DNA of 11,666 nucleotides from contig CAKUKJ010000036.1 in NCBI GenBank assembly GCA_934662525.1, positions 1 through 11,666 on the forward strand. The letters are read 5' to 3'. The stretch's first letter is position 1. Each line of letters starts with the position of its first letter. A program made the position numbers and the translations under genes. The notes beneath the pieces were generated by a model. The model ran no database searches, was not told where the DNA came from, and worked only from the letters and a program-made list of their open reading frames with translations. The stretch comes from an uncultured Coriobacteriales bacterium (GTDB lineage: Bacteria; Actinomycetota; Coriobacteriia; Coriobacteriales; UMGS124). Shown here in pieces: positions 1 through 5,742 of the stretch.

Positions 1-98
1 GCGTGCAGGTGGCCGACACGGCCCGTCTGCCCGAGCTTGAGGAGCAGCTGGTTCGCATGCGTGCCGCCATGCCTGCCGCTGCAAAGGGAGGGGAGTAG
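1..98 (+). CDS. C-terminal tail of an upstream gene, probably ECF transporter ATPase EcfA1 (5' partial)
   Basis: An open frame enters from the left edge (codons in phase with base 3) and ends at TAG 96-98. The visible 31 residues are hydrophilic and include PELEEQLVRMRAAMP, a likely amphipathic helix, and the end KGGE. No catalytic motif is in view. The stop lies two bases before the ATG of the next ATPase gene, so the two are translationally linked. ECF operons usually run ecfA1-ecfA2-ecfT, so the position suggests the first ATPase, whose C-terminal region is variable. This identity rests on context only. The last codons (AAGGGAGGGGAG) also form the purine-rich ribosome binding site of ecfA2. 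Confidence 0.6.
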   Translation, partial: VQVADTARLPELEEQLVRMRAAMPAAAKGGE

Positions 99-100
99 CC

Positions 101-1015
101 ATGCCGCTCGTCTTCGACCATGTGACCTACCATTACGACACCGAGGTCGTGGGGCCTGCTCTCGACGATGTGTCGCTCACCGTCAACGACGGCGAGTTCG
201 TCGCCTTCATCGGCCACACGGGCTCGGGCAAGTCTACTTTGGCCGAGCACTGCAACGCCACGAAGCTGCCCTCCTCGGGCACGGTGACGATGGACGGCCT
301 GTCCACCGCCGACCGCAAGGCCCGCCGCGAGGTGCGCCGCCTGGTTGGCTTTGTCGCGCAATACCCCGAGTACCAGCTTTTTGCCGAAACCGTGCGCGAG
401 GACGTGGGCTTTGGCCCGCGCAACCTCGGCATGACCCCCGACGAGGTGGACGAGGCCGTGCGCGGCGCCGTCGCCTTGGTGGGCCTGGACTACGACGCCG
501 TGGCCGAGAAGTCGCCGTTCGACCTGTCGGGCGGGCAGAAGCGCCGCGTGGCCCTGGCCGGCATCATCGCGATGCACCCCAAGGTGCTCGTGCTCGACGA
601 GCCCATGGTGGGCCTCGACCCGCGCGGCCGCCGCGAGGTGTTCGACATCGTGAAGTCGCTGCATGCGCGCGGCACCACCATCGTCATGGTGTCGCACTCG
701 ATGGAAGACGTGGCCGAGGCCGCCCAGCGCATCGTTGTGCTCGACCACGGCCGCATCATCGACGAGGGCGCCCCCGAGGTCGTCTTCTCGCATGCGACGC
801 TTCTGCACAACGTCGGTCTCGACGTGCCGCTGCCGGCCCGTGTTGCCTATGAGCTGGGTAAACAGGGATTCGACGTGGGGTGCGAGCCGCTTACGCTTGA
901 TGCGCTCGCAGACGCCGTCGCGGCGGGCCTGGGCAAAGGCCGCCCATGCGGCGTTGACGCGAGGGCCGGGGCCAGCGTGCAGGCCGCAGTTTCGAAGGGG
1001 GGCGATTGCCTGTGA
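101..1015 (+). CDS. ecfA2: ECF transporter ATP-binding subunit EcfA2
   Basis: This is an ABC-type ATPase of 304 residues that powers a group II energy-coupling factor importer for vitamins or metal ions, acting at the cytoplasmic face with a second ATPase, EcfT and exchangeable S subunits. Visible motifs are Walker A GHTGSGKST (residues 38-46), Q-loop Gln87 in VAQYPEYQLF, signature LSGGQ (142-146), Walker B VLVLDEP (162-168) with Glu167 as the catalytic base, and the switch His199 in VMVSHS. The AQYPEYQLF Q-loop is typical of EcfA rather than of other ABC ATPases. The start is set by a strong GGGAGGGGAG site just upstream. The C-terminal tail after about residue 280 is low complexity and makes the protein a little longer than the usual 280-290 residues. 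The gene ends inside the start of ecfT. Confidence 0.93.
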   Translation: MPLVFDHVTYHYDTEVVGPALDDVSLTVNDGEFVAFIGHTGSGKSTLAEHCNATKLPSSGTVTMDGLSTADRKARREVRRLVGFVAQYPEYQLFAETVREDVGFGPRNLGMTPDEVDEAVRGAVALVGLDYDAVAEKSPFDLSGGQKRRVALAGIIAMHPKVLVLDEPMVGLDPRGRREVFDIVKSLHARGTTIVMVSHSMEDVAEAAQRIVVLDHGRIIDEGAPEVVFSHATLLHNVGLDVPLPARVAYELGKQGFDVGCEPLTLDALADAVAAGLGKGRPCGVDARAGASVQAAVSKGGDCL

Positions 1016-1812
1016 GCTCCTCCATCACCGTCGGCTCGTTCTACAACACCGCCTCGCCGCTTCATTCGCTTGACCCGCGTGTGAAGATGATCATCATGGT
1101 GATTTACATGGTGAGCGTGTTTTTGGCGCCGGCTCCCTGGGGCCTTGTCCCGGTCGCCGTCATGCTCGTGCTCGCCACGGCCCTTTCGCATGTGCCGCTG
1201 CGCGTTGTGTGCAAGGCCATCAAACCGCTGTGGTTCTTCGTCATCCTCACGATGATCGTGAACATCTTCCTCGTGCGCGAGGGCGAGGTAGCCTTCCACT
1301 TCCTGGGCTTCGCCATCACCGACCATGCCCTCATCCAGAGCGTCTACATGGCGTTCCGCGTGTTCGCGCTCATGATGGCGGGTACCCTGTTCTCGCTGGT
1401 GACCTCGCCCATCTCCATTACCGACGGCGCCGAGCGCCTGCTTGCCCCACTGGCGCGTTTCGGCGTGCCCGTGCATGAGCTGGCGATGATGTACACCATC
1501 GCCATCCGCTTCATGCCCACGCTGTTCGACGAGGTGCAGCACATCATGGCCGCCCAAGCGTCGCGCGGCGCGCGCTTCGACGAGGGCAGGCTCATCGACC
1601 GCGTCCGTTTCTTCGTGCCCATACTCGTGCCGCTCTTTGCCAGCGCCTTGCGCCATGCCGAGGAGCTTGCGAGCGCCATGGAGGCGCGCTGCTATGTGGG
1701 CGGCGAGGGGCGCACACATTACCATGTCCTTGCAGTGCGCAAGGGCGACTGGGTTGCAATCGCCGTGGCCGTCGTGTATCTGGCAAGCCTCGTTGTGCTT
1801 GCGTTTGTCTAG
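1012..1812 (+). CDS. ecfT: ECF transporter transmembrane subunit EcfT
   Basis: This 266-residue integral membrane protein couples the two EcfA ATPases to the substrate-binding S subunit. Hydrophobic helices are visible at about residues 26-58, 73-87, 110-132, 198-212 and 247-266. The two cytoplasmic coupling motifs that dock into the ATPases are present as ASRGAR (183-188) and MEARCY (223-228), which is diagnostic for EcfT. I chose GTG at 1012, which overlaps the ecfA2 stop and stands about 10 bases after the GGGGGG run at 997-1002. A TTG two codons earlier (1006) is possible but too close to that site. No S subunit gene follows, as expected for a group II module shared by several S proteins encoded elsewhere. 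Confidence 0.92.
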   Translation: MSSSITVGSFYNTASPLHSLDPRVKMIIMVIYMVSVFLAPAPWGLVPVAVMLVLATALSHVPLRVVCKAIKPLWFFVILTMIVNIFLVREGEVAFHFLGFAITDHALIQSVYMAFRVFALMMAGTLFSLVTSPISITDGAERLLAPLARFGVPVHELAMMYTIAIRFMPTLFDEVQHIMAAQASRGARFDEGRLIDRVRFFVPILVPLFASALRHAEELASAMEARCYVGGEGRTHYHVLAVRKGDWVAIAVAVVYLASLVVLAFV

Positions 1813-1839
1813 GCTGTAAGGATGAGAGGGGAGCCGCCG

Positions 1840-2325
1840 ATGTCTGGCATTGGGGCGGAGGTTGAGTGCAGCGCGTCGCCTGTCATTCGCGTGATGCAGG
1901 CCGCAGATTACGAGCAGGTGCACGACCTTTGGGAGCGCATCCACGGCTTTGCCCTGCGCTCGCTCGACGACTCGCGCGCCTATGTGGAGCGCTTCTTGCA
2001 GCGCAACCCCACCACAAGCTGTGTGGCGGAGCTTGACGGGCGCATCGTGGGCAGCATTCTGTGCGGGCACGACGGCAGGCAGGGCAGCTTCTACCATGTC
2101 TGCGTGGCCCCCGAGTGCCGCAAGCACGGCGTCGGCAAACAGATGGTGCGCTTTTGCCTGCAGGCCCTCGCAGCCGAGCACATCAGCAAGGCCACGCTCG
2201 TGGCCTTCGACGACAACGAGGTGGGCAACAAGTTCTGGAACGGCATCGGGTGGACGGCTCGCAAGGATTTCAACTCGTATGAGTTTGCGCTCAACGCGGA
2301 GAACATCACGCGGTATGTGCGTTGA
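1840..2325 (+). CDS. GNAT family N-acetyltransferase
   Basis: This 161-residue cytoplasmic enzyme is predicted to move an acetyl group from acetyl-CoA to an amine. Substrate is unknown. The acetyl-CoA pyrophosphate loop (motif A) is RKHGVG at residues 94-99, directly after the beta strand HVCVAPEC. Motif B follows with FDDNEVGNKFWNGIGW (123-138), the usual N-x-x-x-x-x-FW-x-x-x-GW pattern of GNAT proteins. I start at ATG 1840 because AGAGGGGAG at 1825-1833 is a good ribosome binding site for it. An in-frame ATG at 1822 has no properly spaced site. The gene begins 27 bases after ecfT, so it may read through from the ECF operon, and it is followed by an intrinsic terminator. Nothing links it functionally to cofactor transport. 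Confidence 0.88.
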   Translation: MSGIGAEVECSASPVIRVMQAADYEQVHDLWERIHGFALRSLDDSRAYVERFLQRNPTTSCVAELDGRIVGSILCGHDGRQGSFYHVCVAPECRKHGVGKQMVRFCLQALAAEHISKATLVAFDDNEVGNKFWNGIGWTARKDFNSYEFALNAENITRYVR

Positions 2326-2365
2326 GGCGTCTTGAGGCGTTGCTGCCGGACATTGGGGCTGATGG

Positions 2366-2393
2366 GGCGGCGGGTGATACCGGCCGCCTTTTT
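2366..2393 (+). terminator. Intrinsic terminator of the ecf-GNAT transcription unit
   Basis: Bases 2366-2388 fold into a G+C-rich hairpin: GGCGGC pairs with GCCGCC, there is one G-G mismatch, then GGT pairs with ACC around a three-base loop. TTTTT follows at 2389-2393. This is a classical Rho-independent terminator for + strand transcripts. The reverse strand has no U tract, so it would not stop leftward transcription. Confidence 0.88.
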
Positions 2394-2403
2394 ACGGCTC
2401 TAT

Positions 2404-2426
2404 AATCCTACAAATCCTATAGGATT
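2404..2426. repeat. AATCCTA direct repeat plus 14-bp perfect palindrome (operator-like)
   Basis: AATCCTA occurs at 2404-2410 and again at 2413-2419, and its exact inverse TAGGATT at 2420-2426. The last two form the perfect palindrome AATCCTATAGGATT. Three half-sites spaced by 9 and 7 bases resemble a binding site for a dimeric regulator. No regulator gene is adjacent, so the function is open. Confidence 0.5.
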
Positions 2427-2477
2427 GTGTAAGGTATATGAAGAGTTTGCTAAAGGAAAGTTTTTCGTTAGCTACTG

Positions 2478-2506
2478 TTGACTTAAAGTTAGTTATAACG
2501 TATTGT
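2478..2506 (+). promoter_or_regulatory. Sigma-70-like promoter candidate reading into the hairpin array
   Basis: TTGACT (2478-2483) is followed after exactly 17 bases by TATTGT (2501-2506), close to the TTGACA / TATAAT consensus. Transcription would start near 2513 and run rightward through the five hairpin repeats. It lies downstream of the GNAT terminator, so it would drive an independent transcript. Confidence 0.5.
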
Positions 2507-2512
2507 TCGTGT

Positions 2513-2882
2513 TGTCAGAAGGAGCTAACAAAAAGCACGACAGCAAGCAACTCCGGAAGACAGAGATTCGCCTCCCTCTCCTTTGGGACCCGGTTCTCCC
2601 AACCGGGTCCCGTCCCAGAGAGTCGGATGAATCGCTTGGTTTGCCTCCCTCTCCTTTGGGAGCCTGCATTTTCTCCGGCAGGCTCCCGTCCCTTGCCTCC
2701 CTCTCCTTGGGCCCCGGCAATCTCTCCCAGAAAGTCGGGGCCCGTCCCAAGAGGGTTGAAGCAGCCTCCCTCTCCTAGGCTCCCGGCCTTCCCAGCCGGG
2801 AGCCGTCCCTGAGGGTCCGCTTCGTCGATTTGCCTCCCTCTCCTTGGCCTCCAGCCCTCCCAGCTGGGGGCCGTCCTGTTTT
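2513..2882 (+). ncRNA. Candidate structured RNA made of five UCCC-loop hairpins
   Basis: This is an inference from three observations: the promoter-like site at 2478-2506, five hairpins with compensatory stem changes, and two non-canonical stem pairs that are G-U only if the + strand is transcribed (2717/2735 and 2850/2868) and would be A-C mismatches on the other strand. The loops carry CUCCC or UUCCC and the linkers carry CCUCCCUCUCC, which is complementary to Shine-Dalgarno sequences. Such C-rich unpaired motifs are known in regulatory RNAs of Gram-positive bacteria. The end is uncertain: the last hairpin is followed by a short TTTT at 2879-2882, a weak terminator at best. It could instead be a DNA-level repeat with no transcript. 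Confidence 0.35.
2570..2876. repeat. Five-unit hairpin repeat array with conserved flanks and variable, still-pairing stems
   Basis: Units lie at 2570-2616, 2643-2692, 2695-2748, 2764-2809 and 2832-2876. Each begins with GCCTCCCTCTCCT, then a stem, a C-rich loop, the returning stem arm and GTCCC (GTCCT in unit 5). Left arms are GGGACCCGGTT (2585-2595), GGGAGCCTGC (2658-2667), GGGCCCCGGC (2709-2718), GGCTCCCGGC (2778-2787) and GGCCTCCAGC (2846-2855). The right arms are their complements except for one G-T pair in unit 3 and one in unit 5. Loops are 5, 10, 15, 7 and 7 bases and nearly all contain CTCCC or TTCCC. Stem positions 3, 4, 5, 8 and 10 change between units with matching changes in the partner arm. 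The array lies between two convergent genes and occurs nowhere else in the window. Confidence 0.92.
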
Positions 2883-2920
2883 GGGAGGTTGAGGCTCGCG
2901 CCTTTCAAGCCTGTTGGGCC

Positions 2921-4027
2921 TCAGATATGCTTTCCGCCGTCGAGCCTGCGGAATGTGCGCACGGCCCAGCGGCGGCGTCCCGTGTTGGGCGGAAAGACGA
3001 TGTTCACAAGCGGCATGCCCACCTTGAACGCCATGAACACGACGAGGCGATGACCCAGCGCCTTGGCGTTGCACCGGGACTCCTCGAGCATCGCGACAAG
3101 CTGCTTGCGCCAAGGGCAGCGGCGTGCGTAGGACCACCATTCCTCGGAGAAGTCTACCTTGGGATAGAGCCAAGGACGGTTGTCGGGGCCTGCGTAGTGC
3201 ACGATCTTCGGCGCCCGCCGGGCCTGGGCATATGCCGCCCGCAAGTGGGCGGGGGCACAGGGGATGATGTGCTCGCAGCGCAGCTTCTGCCAGTCGAAGA
3301 GCGTGTTCCACGACATGTCGAGCCGCACATAGTCGCCGCTGGCCAGGTAGTTGAGCACGTCTTGGTCGAGCCATTGCCAGTGGTGCGTCGTGGCCAGGGC
3401 TATGCATTTTCCTGTGGGGCAACTGCGGCGGAACTCTGCGAGGTTGAGCACCAGCACGCCGGCCTGGAAATACGTGTAGGGGTCCTTGAGGCCCACGTCG
3501 TTTTTGAGATAGCCGTAGATTGACTCGTCGTAGCCGCCCGCCATGCCGGCGGTGTCGGCGTCGAGCGTGGCTGCGAGCAGGTGGTTGCCCAGCTCGACGT
3601 CGTAGAGGTCTGCGATGTCGTGGAGCACCACGAGGTCGCAGTCGATGTAGGCGGCCTTGTCGACGCCCGGCAGAAGCTCGGGAGCCAGCAGGCGATAGTA
3701 GGTCTCGCAGGCGAAATGGCCGTGGCAGGGCAACGTCGCGTTGCCGGCGGCGGCCATCGCGTCGAGGAAGCCCACGCGCACGTTGGGCTTGCAGGAGGCC
3801 TGCCAGTGCAACAGCTCCATGTTGGCGGGGGAGATGTCGCTCGTGAGCACTACGATGTCGTACTCGCGGGCGGGATTCACGTGCTCGAGTATCGACTGCA
3901 GCGTGACCGACATATAGGGGACGAACTTCTCGTTGCAAGCGAGAAGCACGACCACGTCGTTCATGGGTTGGCCGAGTTCGGCGGCGTTCTTGCATAGGCC
4001 GATCGGCGGATTCGTCAAAGCGTCCAT
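2921..4027 (-). CDS. Family 8 glycosyltransferase (GT8)
   Basis: This 368-residue retaining glycosyltransferase is predicted to move a hexose from a nucleotide sugar to an acceptor at the cytoplasmic membrane face. GT8 members build lipopolysaccharide, capsule or wall glycans. Visible marks are the N-terminal strand VVVLLACNEKFVPYMSVTL (residues 25-43), the metal-binding DxD as YIDCDLVVL (127-135), the YFQAGVLVLNL segment (186-196), LDQDVLN (220-226) and the C-terminal metal ligand motif KIVHYAG (274-280). The end is basic with a hydrophobic stretch (about 316-336) that may touch the membrane. ATG 4027 follows the previous stop by 9 bases with no clear binding site, so translational coupling is likely. 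The second Met at 3964 begins exactly where the family domain starts and is a fair alternative. Acceptor and sugar are unknown; its place behind dlt suggests a teichoic or other envelope polymer. Confidence 0.9.
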   Translation of the reverse strand: MDALTNPPIGLCKNAAELGQPMNDVVVLLACNEKFVPYMSVTLQSILEHVNPAREYDIVVLTSDISPANMELLHWQASCKPNVRVGFLDAMAAAGNATLPCHGHFACETYYRLLAPELLPGVDKAAYIDCDLVVLHDIADLYDVELGNHLLAATLDADTAGMAGGYDESIYGYLKNDVGLKDPYTYFQAGVLVLNLAEFRRSCPTGKCIALATTHHWQWLDQDVLNYLASGDYVRLDMSWNTLFDWQKLRCEHIIPCAPAHLRAAYAQARRAPKIVHYAGPDNRPWLYPKVDFSEEWWSYARRCPWRKQLVAMLEESRCNAKALGHRLVVFMAFKVGMPLVNIVFPPNTGRRRWAVRTFRRLDGGKHI

Positions 4028-4036
4028 GTCAGGATT

Positions 4037-5476
4037 CTAACTTGCACGGTAGCCGTTGTCGAGGGAGTACGTCATGCTGGTCGCCGGCAGCAGCCAGCCG
4101 TTGGACGACAGCGATGTGTCGATGAGGCACTGCCGCCCGTCGAGGCTTGTAAGGAACACCAGGCCGTGGTCGCCCCAGGCACCGCTCTGCTTGAGCACGA
4201 GGCACGTTTCGGCGATGGCGTCGGCATAGCCGTAATAGCGCATGATGTACTGCACTGCGGCGGCAAACTCGTAGCAGTTGGCCGTCATCTTGGTGAAGCA
4301 CTGCTTGGCGTATGTGATGCGCCAATCCCCCTCCACGTCCCATGGGCGCTGGTTCTGGTCGTCCTCCACATACTCAAGCCAAGAGATGTGCAGGTAGGTG
4401 TAGTAGGCGTTGTCACCGGCGTCAAGGCCGCTCTGGGTCTGGCCGTCGCAATAGTCCTTCACCATCTGGTCGAGCTCGGAGTCGCCGGTCGTGAAATAGC
4501 CGGTGGGCGACCAGGGGTCCTCGACACCGCCGGAATTGTAGGCCGCATCCTTGTTGAAGGAGGTCGTGGCGTAGCTCCAGACGTCCTCCTTGGCGATGGT
4601 CGTGACGTCGTCGACGTCATGGGGCGTCTGGTCGTGCGAGTCGGTCGTTGCTTGGGCGGCATCGGTCCCCTCGGTTGCGGCGGCGCCGTCGGTTGAGCCG
4701 TCTGTGCCCGTTGTGCCGTCCGCGCCGGCGGCGGTCCCGGTGTATGTGGGCTCGTCGACGCTGCCGGTGCCGCCTTCCGATGAGCCTGCGGCGTTTGCTC
4801 CCTGGGAGCCCTCGGCCTGCACATAGCCTTGCTGGGCGTTGCCGGCCACGCAGCTTGCGATGAGGACGATCACGACGACGAGGCCGACGCCGCCCGCGAT
4901 GGCCGCGAGCAGCAGGGGGTTCGCCTGCAGCCTGTCGAGCAGGTCGGCGACGGGCTCGGGGAGCGCGATGCCCTCCCTGGCGGCGCTGTGCATGCCCTCG
5001 CCGCGCTCCTCGCGGTAGTTCGCGCTCTGGGGGGCGCAGCGTTGGGGGCGCTGGCCATAGTCGGCTCGGTTGGGACGATCGCGGGGGTCGTCGCCTCGAT
5101 TGTAGCGGCCTTGGGTAACATTCTCATCTTGCCCGTAGCGCCCATCGCCCTCTTGGCTGTACGAGTCGGGGCGGCCATATCCCGTCTGGCCGTACCCTCC
5201 TTGCTGGCCATAGCGCCCACGCTGGATATACGACGGGGTCTGGCTGTAGCTGCCCTGACGGCTGCCGGAGTCGGCGCCCTGGCTATATTCGGGACGTTCC
5301 CTGTGCGAGTTTGCCGAGTCGTATGGTTGCGTCTTGGGGCGGCCCGACGGATAGCGGTCTTGAGCGCTGTAGCCCCCCGTGCGCTGGGGCCGCATGTCTT
5401 GCGAACGGCTGCGCGAGGAACGCTGCCCCGCGTCGGCTCGTCCGTAGTTGTCGCTGCGGTAACGCTCGTCTGCCAT
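4037..5476 (-). CDS. Membrane-anchored transglutaminase-like protein with Tyr/Gly/Gln/Arg-rich cytoplasmic domain
   Basis: This protein has 479 residues in four parts. Residues 1-165 are low complexity, rich in Tyr, Gly, Gln, Arg and Ser with repeats such as GRYGQ, GGYGQTGYG and DGRYGQ. One membrane helix follows at about 187-212 (PLLLAAIAGGVGLVVVIVLI). A Thr/Gly/Ala/Asp-rich linker covers about 213-295. A compact C-terminal domain (about 296-479) has a transglutaminase-like triad pattern: Cys401 in TANCYEFAA, His437 in GDHGLVFL and Asp453 in CLIDTSL. With no signal peptide and a single central helix, the Tyr-rich part should be cytoplasmic and the catalytic domain outside. Transglutaminase-fold enzymes of this kind act as cysteine proteases or amide-forming enzymes; the substrate cannot be told from sequence. 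The start is 16 bases after dltX, with AGGA overlapping that stop. The family call is from the triad spacing and I am fairly but not fully sure of it. Confidence 0.78.
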   Translation of the reverse strand: MADERYRSDNYGRADAGQRSSRSRSQDMRPQRTGGYSAQDRYPSGRPKTQPYDSANSHRERPEYSQGADSGSRQGSYSQTPSYIQRGRYGQQGGYGQTGYGRPDSYSQEGDGRYGQDENVTQGRYNRGDDPRDRPNRADYGQRPQRCAPQSANYREERGEGMHSAAREGIALPEPVADLLDRLQANPLLLAAIAGGVGLVVVIVLIASCVAGNAQQGYVQAEGSQGANAAGSSEGGTGSVDEPTYTGTAAGADGTTGTDGSTDGAAATEGTDAAQATTDSHDQTPHDVDDVTTIAKEDVWSYATTSFNKDAAYNSGGVEDPWSPTGYFTTGDSELDQMVKDYCDGQTQSGLDAGDNAYYTYLHISWLEYVEDDQNQRPWDVEGDWRITYAKQCFTKMTANCYEFAAAVQYIMRYYGYADAIAETCLVLKQSGAWGDHGLVFLTSLDGRQCLIDTSLSSNGWLLPATSMTYSLDNGYRAS

Positions 5477-5492
5477 GAGGGCTGGTCACATC

Positions 5493-5741
5493 CTAAAACT
5501 GGTTGTAGATGAAGTCGGCGCTGCCGCCGAAATCGGAGAACGCGACAAAGAGGAAGATGCCGAGGACGACGGCGCAGAAGGCGCATGCGATGGCGACGCA
5601 GGCCGCGCCGTTATGCTTCTCGAACCATGCGCGGCCGCCTTCTTTGACCTGCGCCATAGAGAGGTTCCGTCTGGGACGATCGGTTGCCCCGAGGACGGGC
5701 TTGTGCTCGGCATGTGTCACGGGATTGCCGTTTGCTGCCAT
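5493..5741 (-). CDS. dltX: DltX-like small D-alanylation protein, C-terminal FIYNQF
   Basis: This 82-residue membrane protein has a basic cytoplasmic N-terminal part (1-45), one hydrophobic helix (about 47-69) and the C-terminal end SADFIYNQF. Known DltX proteins are about 50 residues with one helix and a terminal FIYNEF motif, whose tyrosine is needed for D-alanine transfer between DltB and DltD. Here the motif carries Gln for Glu, with Tyr79 kept. The start follows the dltD stop by a single base and is preceded by GAGGAGAACGAG inside the end of dltD, a good binding site. An internal Met29 would give a 54-residue protein nearer to the usual length but has no such site. In Firmicutes dltX is the first gene of the operon; here it follows dltD. 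It is embedded in a longer frame whose extra N-terminal part overlaps dltD and is not real. Confidence 0.85.
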   Translation of the reverse strand: MAANGNPVTHAEHKPVLGATDRPRRNLSMAQVKEGGRAWFEKHNGAACVAIACAFCAVVLGIFLFVAFSDFGGSADFIYNQF

Positions 5742-5742
5742 G

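Larger units (their letters stand above)
2394..2569 (+). other. A+T-rich intergenic stretch preceding the hairpin array
   Basis: This stretch is markedly richer in A+T than all surrounding genes. It contains the AATCCTA palindrome cluster (2404-2426), a TATAAT at 2401-2406 without a good -35, a good promoter (2478-2506) and an inverted pair GTTAGC (2467-2472) / GCTAAC (2524-2529) that flanks this promoter. An open frame begins at ATG 2438 and runs through the hairpin repeats to 2812, but its product is repeat-derived Pro/Ser-rich sequence. I see no convincing protein gene here. The composition suggests a regulatory region or a sequence of different origin from its neighbours. Confidence 0.6.

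Noticed and set aside
847..2181. Long leftward open frame of 444 codons opposite ecfT and the GNAT gene
   Set aside because: Its product is His/Arg/Glu-rich without any domain, and both + strand genes beneath it have clear family motifs. It is an artefact of G+C-rich codon use.
2438..2812. Possible protein of 124 residues in the intergenic region
   Set aside because: The C-terminal two-thirds are translations of the hairpin repeats (Pro/Ser-rich) and the start has only a weak, too-close site. Repeat structure explains the region better.
2570..2876. CRISPR array
   Set aside because: Units are unevenly spaced (73, 52, 69, 68 bases), the stems vary inside the repeated part, there are no uniform spacers, and no cas gene is near.
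2570..2876. CsrA/RsmA-type sponge RNA on the - strand (GGGAG loops)
   Set aside because: The reverse strand does put GGA in the loops, but two stem pairs become A-C mismatches there, the promoter points the other way, and CsrA is not expected in Actinobacteria.
2890..2923. Terminator for the GT8 gene (TGAGGC / GCCTCA inverted repeat)
   Set aside because: The stem is 6 bp with a large loop, overlaps the stop codon and lacks a U tract in the leftward direction.
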